From assembly GCF_900101395.1 (NCBI RefSeq), contig NZ_FMZO01000004.1:236070-300069 (forward strand): a stretch of DNA of 64,000 nt, read 5' to 3'. The position numbers and the translations under genes were made by a program. This stretch comes from Niabella drilacis (lineage in GTDB: Bacteria > Bacteroidota > Bacteroidia > Chitinophagales > Chitinophagaceae). This document shows positions 18,323 to 25,865 of the stretch, piece by piece. Under the pieces are notes generated by a model. It was not told the DNA's origin and did not search any database. It worked only from the letters and a program-made list of their open reading frames with translations. The number at the start of each line of letters is the position of its first letter. Position 1 is the stretch's first letter.

Positions 18323-18680
18323 CTAAAGGTTTGCAAAGACCGCCTGGAGATGCTGCAGCATTTTTGTATTGATGGTCCATTGGTCCGCCAGGGGTTCACC
18401 GCTGGCCGGGTTTACGGGCATATAAGGAACGGGCCCCGCTTCTGTACAGATGGTAAACCGGCTGGTCTGCTTCCGGTGATGATTGAGGATACTGTGCCAC
18501 CACGATGAATTCCGGGTGTTTTTCCCGGGTGCTTTTTAAGAGCGGGAGCCAGTGCGCTTTTTCCAGCCCGCCGGCATTGATCTCAATACCGGCGTAGCCC
18601 GCAGCGATCACCTTATTGATGAATGCCTCCGGAGGCGTTTGCTCCTGTCCCCAATGCGGACAGATATAATGTAACTGCAT
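18323..18680 (-). pseudogene. Sugar-phosphate isomerase/epimerase (TIM barrel), remnant with internal deletion
   Basis: From ATG at 18680 the minus strand encodes a typical family N-terminus (MQLHYICPHWGQEQ, then VIAAGYAGIEINAGG and HPEFIVVAQY), but only about 70 codons. The frame then runs on to a stop at 18396, while another frame from about 18460 encodes a typical family C-terminus (RFTICTEAGPVPYMPVNP, then ADQWTIN) ending at 18323. Intact proteins of this family have about 260-290 residues, so roughly 150-170 codons are missing and the ends are out of frame. It lies downstream of the PhyH-type gene on the same strand; these families commonly occur together in Bacteroidota sugar-metabolism clusters. 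Sequencing error cannot explain the loss of the middle. Confidence 0.7.
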
Positions 18681-18839
18681 ATAGATGGATGATTGGGGTT
18701 GTCCCCGGCCCGGTTAACCCGGATGCGGAAACTTCTTTGTGCAAACCCGTGCGGAGCAAAGGAGTTCCCTTTTGATCTGAGCGCAATTCCGCGGGCAGCC
18801 TTTTAAAAAAAATCATTTTACATACGGGCTTGATGTTGA

Positions 18840-19667
18840 TCAGGCCGGCTCATATAGCACAGGATTAATCGGTGAGTTAATGATTTTCCCTATCTGCGCC
18901 CCGGGACACCAGGTATCCCAGTCATTTTGCTGGTTCTTATTTTCAGGCGCTTTTAAACGCATATCGCGGTCCATGTAGATGATCGTCATTACGCGGCGCA
19001 TATGGCCGGTGGTATTGGCCCCTGCCCGGTGAAACACCCAGCCTGAATGAAAGCTGATCTCACCCAGGTCAAAAGCTTCAATTACGTGTTTAAAATCCGT
19101 TACCCGCAGGCGCTGCTGGATCAGCTGCTCACTTTCATCACCAATGGCCAGTTCGCGCCCTTCAATGATCTGGTGGCTTCCCGCGCTGAATTCGAGCGGC
19201 CCCATTTCCAAGGGGGTTTCCTGTAACGGGATCCAGGCGGTAATGGTCTTATCGGTTTCCAACGGCCAGTAGTACTGATCGGCATGCCAGGGAGTAATAC
19301 CACCGCCGCCTTCCTTGAACAGGGCCTGGTCGTGATACATGCGTACGCCCTCCACCTGCATCAGGTCGGCCGCAATTTTGCCCAGGCGTTTGCTGAAGAT
19401 CAGCGCACACACGGCATCATTTTCGCGCCACAGGTTAAACAACTGAAGGAAGGCTTTGCCATAGGTATCCCGTTCGCCGATCGTTGTTTTTACCGTATTC
19501 ATCCGGGCAACCTGCTCCGAAATAACGGTGCTGAAATAAGCTACAGCTTCGGGCGACAGCACCTGTTTTAATTTGATAAAACGGTTGGTGTTATAAAAAT
19601 CAACCTGCTCCCCTGTGAGCGTATAAGGCTGTGTTAACTCGTGTAAGATTGTTTCAGGTATTGCCAT
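18840..19667 (-). CDS. Phytanoyl-CoA dioxygenase (PhyH) family protein
   Basis: A 275-residue protein of the Fe(II)/2-oxoglutarate dioxygenase superfamily. The iron ligands are visible as His128 and Asp130 in TPWHADQYYW and His213 in WVFHRAGAN, followed by RR that would bind 2-oxoglutarate. The length is normal for bacterial PhyH proteins. The substrate is unknown. It is transcribed divergently from the AraC regulator at 19898, with AraC-like direct repeats in between, and was probably followed by the isomerase that is now broken at 18323-18680. No signal peptide, so cytoplasmic. Confidence 0.87.
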   Translation of the reverse strand: MAIPETILHELTQPYTLTGEQVDFYNTNRFIKLKQVLSPEAVAYFSTVISEQVARMNTVKTTIGERDTYGKAFLQLFNLWRENDAVCALIFSKRLGKIAADLMQVEGVRMYHDQALFKEGGGGITPWHADQYYWPLETDKTITAWIPLQETPLEMGPLEFSAGSHQIIEGRELAIGDESEQLIQQRLRVTDFKHVIEAFDLGEISFHSGWVFHRAGANTTGHMRRVMTIIYMDRDMRLKAPENKNQQNDWDTWCPGAQIGKIINSPINPVLYEPA

Positions 19668-19719
19668 CCTCGTATGATTTTGAGCAGTAAAATTAAGCGC
19701 TCCCGGCGCGCAGGTTGCT

Positions 19720-19748
19720 CACTATATTGTCAAAACATACACTATATT
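19720..19748. promoter_or_regulatory. Direct repeat CACTATATT x2, likely AraC-family binding site
   Basis: CACTATATT occurs at 19720-19728 and 19740-19748, exactly 20 bp apart, in the 230-bp region between the PhyH gene and the divergent AraC gene. Direct repeats two helical turns apart are the usual layout of AraC-type operators. Seen in sequence; regulator assignment is inferred from position. Confidence 0.5.
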
Positions 19749-19897
19749 TTCCTTTTGCGTAAATTTATGTTGTATCATAAGCAATATTGTATCAATGAAA
19801 TGGAGCATGATTATTTTTCTTACACAAAGAGATCAGGATGTGGAGTTCCATTCGGCCGGAATAATCGCAGCGAAGCCGCAAATAAAAAATTATACGG

Positions 19898-20758
19898 ATG
19901 AAACCCAGTTTTGAGCATGTAGACAGGATGCGGGTGGGCGAAAGTTTTGTAGTGTATGATTATGAAGCCGCACATTTCCCGTTCAGGTGGCATTATCATC
20001 CCGAGTATGAATTGACCCTTATCCTGTCCGGATCAGGCAAACGGCTGGTCGGCGACAATTATACCGACTTTTTACCGGGCGACCTGGTTTTGCTTGGGGG
20101 GCATCTTCCGCATACCTGGTCAAGTGAGCCCGTACGGCAGCGGGTTGCGGCCGTTGTGATCCAGTTTTCAGCAGTGTTTATTGCGCCGGTCCTGGAATAT
20201 CCTGAATGCAGGGGTATCGCAGCGCTTTTACAGCAATCGGAACGGGGATTATTCTTCAGGAAAAGGGGCGCAGGAATTGTTATGGAAAAAATAAAACGCT
20301 TATCGGCTGCAACAGGTGTGGAGAAGTTGCTGAGCCTCATCGAAATATTGCATCTGCTCAGCAAAATGAATGCCGTGCCGGTGAGCGCATCGGCCATGGT
20401 GCATACTTCAACAGACAGAACTGAGGAACGGATCAACAAAGTATTTCAGCATATTTACCGCAACTATAGAAAGCCGTTCCGGATCGAGCAGCTTTCCCGG
20501 TTGGTCCATCTTTCGCCCGGCGCCTTCTGTAAGTTCTTTAAAAAAATAACCGGGAAAACCTTTTCTGATTATGTCAATGATATACGTGTAGCCCGGTCCT
20601 GCACCTTGCTGTTGGAAACAGACCTGCCTGTTGCACAGATCGCATATGCAACAGGCTTTGAAAGCATCACGTATTTTAACCGCGTTTTCTTCAGAAAGAA
20701 AAAAACAACACCGCGCGCCTTCCGGTTGGAGTTAAAAGCGCGCCAGGAGATAAAATAG
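19898..20758 (+). CDS. AraC-family transcriptional regulator
   Basis: A 286-residue protein with a cupin-type sensing domain at the N-terminus (about 10-100, HFPFRWHYHPEYELTLI and FLPGDLVLLGGHLPHTW) and a double helix-turn-helix AraC domain at the C-terminus (about 180-280: FRIEQLSRLVHLSPGAFCKF, then PVAQIAYATGFESITYFNR). Such proteins usually sense a sugar or sugar acid and activate adjacent genes. It is divergent from the PhyH dioxygenase and the isomerase remnant, so these are its likely targets. ATG at 19898 starts the conserved N-terminus. Confidence 0.92.
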   Translation: MKPSFEHVDRMRVGESFVVYDYEAAHFPFRWHYHPEYELTLILSGSGKRLVGDNYTDFLPGDLVLLGGHLPHTWSSEPVRQRVAAVVIQFSAVFIAPVLEYPECRGIAALLQQSERGLFFRKRGAGIVMEKIKRLSAATGVEKLLSLIEILHLLSKMNAVPVSASAMVHTSTDRTEERINKVFQHIYRNYRKPFRIEQLSRLVHLSPGAFCKFFKKITGKTFSDYVNDIRVARSCTLLLETDLPVAQIAYATGFESITYFNRVFFRKKKTTPRAFRLELKARQEIK

Positions 20759-20886
20759 GCTCCTTCCGTAAAAATACGGTCTGCCATACAGTAGTATCCC
20801 TTTCGCCCGATTCAGGTATTGACATCCCCTGCGTGGTGGTGTAATATTGTATCGTTAGGAACGCACTAACCCCAAAAATAAAAACA

Positions 20887-21666
20887 ATGACAAAGCCTTC
20901 GCAACAACTGCCCGGTCGCATTTTAGGCTGGATCCCCGATCTTCCCGATGCCCGGGATTTTATTTATGCAGCTCCGCTGAAAGTAATGCAGAAACTGCCG
21001 GCAAAGATGGATCTGCGAAAGACCTGTCCGCCGGTATATGATCAGGGAAGCCTGGGAAGTTGTACCGCCAATGCCCTGGGCGCTGCATTTGAGTTTGGAA
21101 AAAAGAAACAACGCAAAAAAACGTTCCGCCCGTCCCGGTTGTTCCTTTATTATAACGAGCGGGTGCTGATGCATACAATACAGTCTGATAGCGGCGCTTA
21201 TTTGCGTGACGGCATCAAATCATTGAATAAACAAGGCATTTGTCCTGAAACAGATTGGCCGTATAATGAAGCGGCATTTGCTCAAAAGCCCCCTGCAGCA
21301 TGCTATAAGACCGCCTTAAAGAACCAGGTGCTTTCCTATTGGCGGATACCCGTTAATCTTATCTCTGTAAAAGGCTGTCTGGCCGAGGGATACCCGTTTT
21401 CGTTTGGCTTTAGCGTGTATGAAAGTTTCATGACACGGGAAGTTGCGGACAGCGGTATAATGCCCCTGCCTGATATTGCGAAAGAGTCGCTTGTTGGCGG
21501 TCATGCGGTACTGGCTGTAGGGTATAGCGATGTAAAGCAAATGGTACTGGTACGGAACTCGTGGAGTAAAAAATGGGGTATCGGCGGTTATTTCTGGATG
21601 CCCTACGCCTATATTGCTAACCCGGCATTCTGTCAGGATTTCTGGACGGTCCGGGATGTTGAATAG
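20887..21666 (+). CDS. Papain-like (C1) cysteine peptidase, no signal peptide
   Basis: A 259-residue protein with the complete C1 catalytic set: Gln53 and Cys59 (YDQGSLGSCTANA), His206 (GGHAVLAVGY) and Asn224 (RNSWSKKWGIGGYF). The start MTKPSQQLPGRILGWIPDLPDARDF is soluble and short, without a signal peptide or the long inhibitory propeptide of eukaryotic papains; the LPDARD motif just before the domain is common in bacterial C1 peptidases. It is the first of four consecutive plus-strand genes (second C1 peptidase, small shared-module protein, chagasin-like inhibitor). Location is presumably cytoplasmic unless an unconventional exporter is used. Confidence 0.88.
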   Translation: MTKPSQQLPGRILGWIPDLPDARDFIYAAPLKVMQKLPAKMDLRKTCPPVYDQGSLGSCTANALGAAFEFGKKKQRKKTFRPSRLFLYYNERVLMHTIQSDSGAYLRDGIKSLNKQGICPETDWPYNEAAFAQKPPAACYKTALKNQVLSYWRIPVNLISVKGCLAEGYPFSFGFSVYESFMTREVADSGIMPLPDIAKESLVGGHAVLAVGYSDVKQMVLVRNSWSKKWGIGGYFWMPYAYIANPAFCQDFWTVRDVE

Positions 21667-21808
21667 CTGACTGGTTTACGGATAAAAAGTTGCTGCGGCG
21701 GTTTCTGTGCCCATACCCGCAACGGGATCCCTGTGTCTGCCGGCACCTGCGGAGGAGGCATATGCGTAATGATTCAAATCCATCTTTTAATAAACAAAAA
21801 ACAAACAC

Positions 21809-22924
21809 ATGTCAAAGATTAACGTAAGGGACATACAGTTGTCTATCGCCCGGGAAAACCTGGGATGGGAAGCCGCCAGCAATGAGTATACGGCGCTTTC
21901 GGAAGAGGACCGGCAGTATCTGCTGGGCTTTGTTCCCGGGCCCCATGAAAAGTCGCTCGCGGCCAGGGAAGAAGCTGCATTAAGATCGTTCCGAGCTTTT
22001 AAATTGAGCGCAGCAGGAAAAGGCATCCGTAAGCCCAAGGCTTATGGATATCCCACTTCCTTTGACTGGAGAAACGCAAACGGCGCCAATTATGTAACCG
22101 CCATCAAAAATCAGAACCCCTGTGGTTCCTGTGTTGCTTTTGGTGTCATTGCTACTGCAGAAACCGCGTTCCGGATACAGCGGGGATCGGCCTCCCTGGC
22201 GGTGGATTTTTCAGAAGCGCAGCTTTTTTACTGCTATGCCCGCAGTGAAGGCAGGAATTGCCAGAACGGGTGGTGGCCGGAAAACGCGCTCAAGGCCTTT
22301 AGAGACAAAGGGCTGGTGGATGAAGCCTGTTTCCCCTATACGCCGGTTAACCAGCCCTGCAATACCTGCAGCGATGCGGCAAACAGGGCATTGAAAATTT
22401 CGGGATATACCAATCTTACGAACCCCGCAGCCATGAAAGAGTGGTTAAGTACCCGGGGACCGTTGGTAGGCTGCTTTACGGTGTACACCGACTTTTTCAG
22501 CTATCGCTCGGGTGTATACCGGAGGGCAAACAACCATGTAGAGGGCGGTCATTGTGTATGTGTGGTTGGATATGATGACGTACTCCAGTGCTGGATCTGC
22601 AAAAACAGCTGGGGACCGGGCTGGGGAGATGGCGGATATTTCCGGATCGGGTACGGCCAGTGTGGTATCGATTCTTCCATGCAGGGCGTCAACAGTATCG
22701 TGGAAACCTACTGGACCGGTGCCCAGAAAGTGATCGGACTCTGGTCGAATGATGCACCTAACAATGCATGGGCCTTTATCCAGAATTTTGGCTGGCGGAA
22801 GATTTCGAATGCAAGTGATAACATCCACCTGAACCTGCTTACCCAATGTATTTCGGCCAAGAACAGGGGTACTGCTGTAAGCATCCATTTAACCAACGGC
22901 CTGATCGATGAGATCTACAATTAA
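21809..22924 (+). CDS. Papain-like (C1) cysteine peptidase with C-terminal accessory module
   Basis: A 371-residue protein: a charged N-terminal helical segment (about 1-75, propeptide-like position), a papain domain with Gln102/Cys108 (NQNPCGSCVAFG), His248 (EGGHCVCVVGYDD) and Asn266 (CKNSWGPGWGDGGYF), and a 70-residue C-terminal module (about 302-371). That module has a W...NNAW...GW+KI pattern that recurs in the next gene. No signal peptide. Its papain domain is more canonical (GSC-type active site, several Cys) than that of the first peptidase, so the two are diverged rather than recent copies. The spacing to the upstream gene is 142 bp. Confidence 0.88.
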   Translation: MSKINVRDIQLSIARENLGWEAASNEYTALSEEDRQYLLGFVPGPHEKSLAAREEAALRSFRAFKLSAAGKGIRKPKAYGYPTSFDWRNANGANYVTAIKNQNPCGSCVAFGVIATAETAFRIQRGSASLAVDFSEAQLFYCYARSEGRNCQNGWWPENALKAFRDKGLVDEACFPYTPVNQPCNTCSDAANRALKISGYTNLTNPAAMKEWLSTRGPLVGCFTVYTDFFSYRSGVYRRANNHVEGGHCVCVVGYDDVLQCWICKNSWGPGWGDGGYFRIGYGQCGIDSSMQGVNSIVETYWTGAQKVIGLWSNDAPNNAWAFIQNFGWRKISNASDNIHLNLLTQCISAKNRGTAVSIHLTNGLIDEIYN

Positions 22925-22962
22925 GCCTTTTTTATTATTTATCCAATTTAATTTAACAGATT

Positions 22963-23343
22963 ATGGCAACAAAGAAAACCGCAGCAAAAAAAACGGCTGC
23001 AAAGAAGTCGGGGAAACAGTTTACCGCACCCCTGACCGAAACGGGTTCAACTATCAGGCAGAAAGCAAGGGTAGCAAATGAACCGGTCCTGATGCCCATG
23101 CAGGAAGACGCCGGGCTCACCGCATGGAATAATAATACCCGGATCGTGCAAACCTGGGGTAAGGCCGAAAATAATAATGCATGGCTCAATATTACCGGTC
23201 TGGGATGGAAGAAAATAAAAGAGAGCAACACCCAGGCATTGCTGGCACTGCTGATGATTGGTGCGCATGGGCGCGATAAAAACAGCCTGGTAAACGTAAG
23301 GACGGAATCCGATAATAAAGTGTACGAGTTGTACGTATGGTAG
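22963..23343 (+). CDS. Small protein: Lys/Ala-rich tail plus the peptidase C-terminal module
   Basis: A 126-residue protein of unknown function. Residues 1-18 are a Lys/Ala/Thr repeat (TKKTAAKK-type) like bacterial histone-H1-like tails. Residues about 60-126 match the C-terminal module of the upstream peptidase: TWGKAENNNAW / GLGWKKI against LWSNDAPNNAW / NFGWRKI, and both end in a (D/Y)E(I/L)Y segment. It starts 38 bp after the peptidase stop, so it is probably cotranscribed. The module could be a shared docking, anchoring or ligand-binding domain. No signal peptide, no catalytic motif. A terminator follows immediately. Confidence 0.7.
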   Translation: MATKKTAAKKTAAKKSGKQFTAPLTETGSTIRQKARVANEPVLMPMQEDAGLTAWNNNTRIVQTWGKAENNNAWLNITGLGWKKIKESNTQALLALLMIGAHGRDKNSLVNVRTESDNKVYELYVW

Positions 23344-23354
23344 TTGACGCTTTC

Positions 23355-23393
23355 AGACGGTTCGCTGAATGATGCCGGGCCGTCTTATTTTTT
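23355..23393 (+). terminator. Intrinsic terminator after the peptidase genes
   Basis: AGACGG at 23355-23360 pairs with CCGTCT at 23380-23385 and is followed by TATTTTTTT. It separates the peptidase genes from the inhibitor gene, whose own -7 element overlaps the T tract. Confidence 0.6.
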
Positions 23394-23401
23394 TAGCTTT
23401 G
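23394..23401 (+). promoter_or_regulatory. -7 element (TAGCTTTG) for the chagasin-like gene
   Basis: Exact TAnnTTTG match ending 7 nt before ATG at 23409, directly after the terminator of the preceding gene. It implies that the inhibitor has its own promoter and a very short leader. Confidence 0.5.
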
Positions 23402-23408
23402 TAGTCAT

Positions 23409-23711
23409 ATGAGAACAATAAACCTGAAAACGGGAGCAGTATATTCGCTTCAGCTTGATAGCCTGGGCGGTGCAGGGTATAGCTGGGTGGTGGAGCAAAA
23501 TAATGAATCCGTAGCGGCTATCCGTTTCCATACATTGGCAACGCCGGATGCAATCCGGAAAAGCGGTATCGGGGGCGCGGTTAAAGTGGAGGTGGTCATT
23601 AAGGGGCTGCAACCTGGAAATGCCCATGTGCGGCTGGCACAGAAGCGGGTTTGGGAAACGGAGGAGAAACCATTGGCTATAGAAGAGCTGCTGGTTACCG
23701 TTACGGGTTAA
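23409..23711 (+). CDS. Chagasin-like (I42) inhibitor of papain-family cysteine peptidases
   Basis: A 100-residue protein whose three chagasin loops can all be seen: loop corresponding to NPTTGF.W is GGAGYSW (residues 20-26), the GxGG loop is SGIGGAVKV (about 52-60), and the RPW loop is KRVWE (79-83). Spacing and beta-strand pattern agree with the family, which blocks the active-site cleft of C1 peptidases. Unlike many bacterial chagasins it has no signal peptide, matching the two signal-less C1 peptidases just upstream. It is therefore a credible cognate inhibitor protecting the cell. Family assignment is strong; partnership is inference from position. Confidence 0.82.
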   Translation: MRTINLKTGAVYSLQLDSLGGAGYSWVVEQNNESVAAIRFHTLATPDAIRKSGIGGAVKVEVVIKGLQPGNAHVRLAQKRVWETEEKPLAIEELLVTVTG

Positions 23712-23965
23712 GGAGACCCGCAGAAAATATAACAGGGATGCCCAAAAGAAGCCGTTACCACCATTATCGGGAGCTCCTTTTTTAATAGTTCATCTCCTTC
23801 AAAGTCAATGCTTCGGAACTTCGCCCGGCCATCCCTGCCGATAATGATCCTGGCAGGCCGCTTACATTATAGGGCACTGAAACTTTATGATGAACATCAG
23901 AAAGGCAGTTGAGTGGATCTCCTATTGTTCCTGGTAAAATGGGTTGGGGTATTGATTTTATTATT
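23708..23965 (-). pseudogene. TlpA-like thioredoxin, frameshifted C-terminal fragment
   Basis: On the minus strand one frame reads DVHHKVSVPYNVSGLP, the typical pre-cis-Pro region of TlpA/redoxin proteins, and the next frame continues with ARIIIGRDGRAKFRSIDFEG then DELLKKELPIMVV and a stop at 23708. Together these align residue for residue with the C-terminus of the intact protein at 52106-54028 (SKVAESFAVSGIPTKFLI, then NVRFKVVGFDGD). A +1/-1 shift lies near 23845. No CxxC part is recognisable upstream, so only a decayed tail remains. It overlaps the stop codon of the chagasin-like gene. Confidence 0.55.
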
Positions 23966-24247
23966 GTCGGGCTTCCGCGTTACAGGTACTGCATATAGGA
24001 TAAAGATAAGGCTTTTTCCTGGTGCCGCTTTTGCGCGTGATCTGCCGCAACAGGGCGAATGCACCTGGATCGGGTGAAACGAGAGCCACCCGTAATATTT
24101 TCAGGCATTGTTAAGTGCCCGTGTTTACAGCAAGGTGTTTCCCGCACAATGCCCTTCCGGAGCTGATCAATGCTGAAATCAGCGTTTGCCCCTTCTGTTG
24201 CAATAAGAACCGGAATTTTAGATTATTTTAGCTAAAAACTAAGGTTT
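23966..24247. other. Intergenic stretch without recognised gene
   Basis: Following the thioredoxin remnant, about 280 bp carry no intact ORF with a recognisable product. Parts of the minus strand look codon-like, so this may be further decayed coding DNA, but I cannot name it. Confidence 0.4.
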
Positions 24248-25012
24248 ATGAAATTGCTGACAACGCTGCTGGCTGTTTTCTGTATGTGCCGGGTGGTTTC
24301 TTCGCAGAATGGTTCTTCTCCGGACCGGGCCGAACGGCAACGATCCATTATAAAACTGAACCTGACGGCCCCCATTGTAAAAAACTATGCAGTTCAGTAC
24401 GAACAGGTGATCAACAAATTCCTGTCGGTGGCTGTCTCGGGCCGGATCATGCCTGCATCCACCCTGCCTTTCAAAAATGAAATAAAGAACAGGATCGTTA
24501 AAGAAGATATTGAGCTGGTTGATGATATTGTGGATAAGACGAAGTTCTCAAATTATGCGCTTACCCCGGAACTGCGCTTTTATTTGGGGCGTAAGGGCTA
24601 CGGCAGGGGATTTTATATAGGGCCTTACTACCGGTTTGCCCGGTATAAAATGCTTAAGAGCAACCTGTCGTTTGATGAAGGCGACGACCACTATACCATC
24701 GATCTTTCGGGAAAAGTTACCGCTCATACCGGGGGATTGCTGCTTGGGGCCCAATGGTTCCTGGGTAAAAACCTGGGACTGGACCTGTGGATTGCAGGTC
24801 CCGGCCTGGGAGCGGCCAAAGGAACGATGGCCGGGGTATCCACTCCCACCCTTACGCCGGATAACCAGGAAGAATTAAGGAAACAGCTGGAGAAAATAGA
24901 TATTCCGCTAACAAAAGAGACCATTTACGTGGATGCAACCGGTGCAAGGATCGATCTTAACGGGCCATGGGCCGGTATCAGAACGGGGCTTTTGCTGAGC
25001 TTCCGTTTCTGA
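24248..25012 (+). CDS. Outer-membrane beta-barrel protein (DUF3575-like)
   Basis: A 254-residue protein with a signal peptide (cleavage about VVSSQ) and an alternating-strand pattern typical of a small 8-strand barrel: SIIKLNLTAPIVKNYAVQYE near the N-terminus, GRGFYIGPYYRFARYKM in the middle, TGGLLLGAQWFLG, and a C-terminal strand ending RTGLLLSFRF with a terminal Phe, the usual outer-membrane insertion signal. It resembles the DUF3575 family of Bacteroidota. Function unknown. It stands alone between decayed DNA and the ribosomal operon. Confidence 0.75.
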   Translation: MKLLTTLLAVFCMCRVVSSQNGSSPDRAERQRSIIKLNLTAPIVKNYAVQYEQVINKFLSVAVSGRIMPASTLPFKNEIKNRIVKEDIELVDDIVDKTKFSNYALTPELRFYLGRKGYGRGFYIGPYYRFARYKMLKSNLSFDEGDDHYTIDLSGKVTAHTGGLLLGAQWFLGKNLGLDLWIAGPGLGAAKGTMAGVSTPTLTPDNQEELRKQLEKIDIPLTKETIYVDATGARIDLNGPWAGIRTGLLLSFRF

Positions 25013-25109
25013 TCCCTGCACGGCCCGCAGGTTAAGATGGCGCCCTGGGGCCTGCAACAGGTATGCTCCCCTCATTATTTCAATCACCCGGCATGATAAA
25101 AAAGGGCTC

Positions 25110-25146
25110 CCGGCTGCCGGCCGGTCCTGAAAATCAGCCGGTTTTT
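25110..25146 (+). terminator. Probable terminator between the barrel gene and rplM
   Basis: CCGGCTG at 25110-25116 pairs with CAGCCGG at 25135-25141 and is followed by TTTTT. The loop is long (18 nt), so confidence is moderate. Confidence 0.45.
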
Positions 25147-25229
25147 CATGGAATATAAAATAATAGTCAAAATTTTTACTGTAAATCAATTTGTTACGGA
25201 GGTGCTTTGAAAAATACTGCCGTTTTTCA

Positions 25230-25260
25230 TTGTTTTTTATAGAATACTCATCTACCTTTG
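25230..25260 (+). promoter_or_regulatory. Promoter of the ribosomal protein operon (TTG-N20-TACCTTTG)
   Basis: TTG at 25230-25232 and TACCTTTG at 25253-25260 with a 20-bp spacer form one of the best Bacteroidota-type promoters in the window. Transcription would start near 25266, leaving a leader of about 84 nt before rplM. Confidence 0.7.
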
Positions 25261-25265
25261 CACTC

Positions 25266-25349
25266 CCTTAAAATCTGATAGCCCCGATAGCGATCAGGAG
25301 AAAGGGCCGGGGGATAGCCCGGATTCACTAAAAAAACATAATATTAAAA
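25266..25349 (+). ncRNA. Structured 5' leader of rplM (possible autoregulatory leader)
   Basis: The leader contains two hairpins in tandem: CTGATAGC/GCGATCAG at about 25276-25298 (one mismatch) and CCGGG/CCCGG at about 25308-25323. Ribosomal protein leaders upstream of L13 have been proposed in Bacteroidota, and I could not compare with their consensus. The hairpins are seen; a regulatory role is inference. Confidence 0.35.
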
Positions 25350-25793
25350 ATGAGTAAACAACATTTCACCACGAAACATGCGAACGAGGCTACCGTGCAG
25401 CGTAACTGGTACGTTGTAGATGGTACTAATCAAACCGTAGGACGTATGTGTTCCCGTATTGCGGCTATTTTACGTGGTAAGAACAAAGCAATTTATACCC
25501 CTCACGTAGATACCGGTGATTACATCATCGTGATCAACTGCGAAAAGGTAAAGCTTTCCGGTAACAAAATGGGTCAGAAGGTTTATGATACCTATAGTGG
25601 TTATCCTGGTGGACGTAAGGAAGAAGCCGCATCTGATCTGCAAAAACGTCGTCCGGAAGTAATTATTGAAAGAGCAGTAAAAGGGATGCTTCCTAAAAAC
25701 CGCCTGGGACGTAAGATGTACAAAAAGTTATTTGTATATGCCGGCGATACCCATCCGCATATTGCACAACAACCCAAAGAACTGAAATTCTAA
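25350..25793 (+). CDS. rplM: 50S ribosomal protein L13
   Basis: A 147-residue protein with the L13 signature, including the N-terminal region RNWYVVDGTNQTVGRM, the NKAIYTPHVDTGDYIIVINC block and the C-terminal RAVKGMLPKNRLGRKMYKKL motif. It is a core component of the large subunit, binding 23S rRNA early in assembly. It opens the operon rplM-rpsI-rpsB-tsf; L13 and S9 are adjacent in most bacteria. Length is normal for the phylum. Confidence 0.98.
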   Translation: MSKQHFTTKHANEATVQRNWYVVDGTNQTVGRMCSRIAAILRGKNKAIYTPHVDTGDYIIVINCEKVKLSGNKMGQKVYDTYSGYPGGRKEEAASDLQKRRPEVIIERAVKGMLPKNRLGRKMYKKLFVYAGDTHPHIAQQPKELKF

Positions 25794-25865
25794 ATTTTAA
25801 ATCTAAAATGTAGAATGTAAAGGTTCTTTCACATTCCCACATTTTCACATTTTCAAATTAAATAA

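Noticed and set aside
18613..18816. Minus-strand 67-codon frame between the isomerase remnant and the dioxygenase
   Set aside because: No recognisable domain or start signal, and overlaps the N-terminus of the isomerase remnant in another frame.
20854..20870. GTTAG-N7-CTAAC inverted repeat before the first C1 peptidase
   Set aside because: Arms of five bases at that distance are expected by chance; no -7 element is associated with it.
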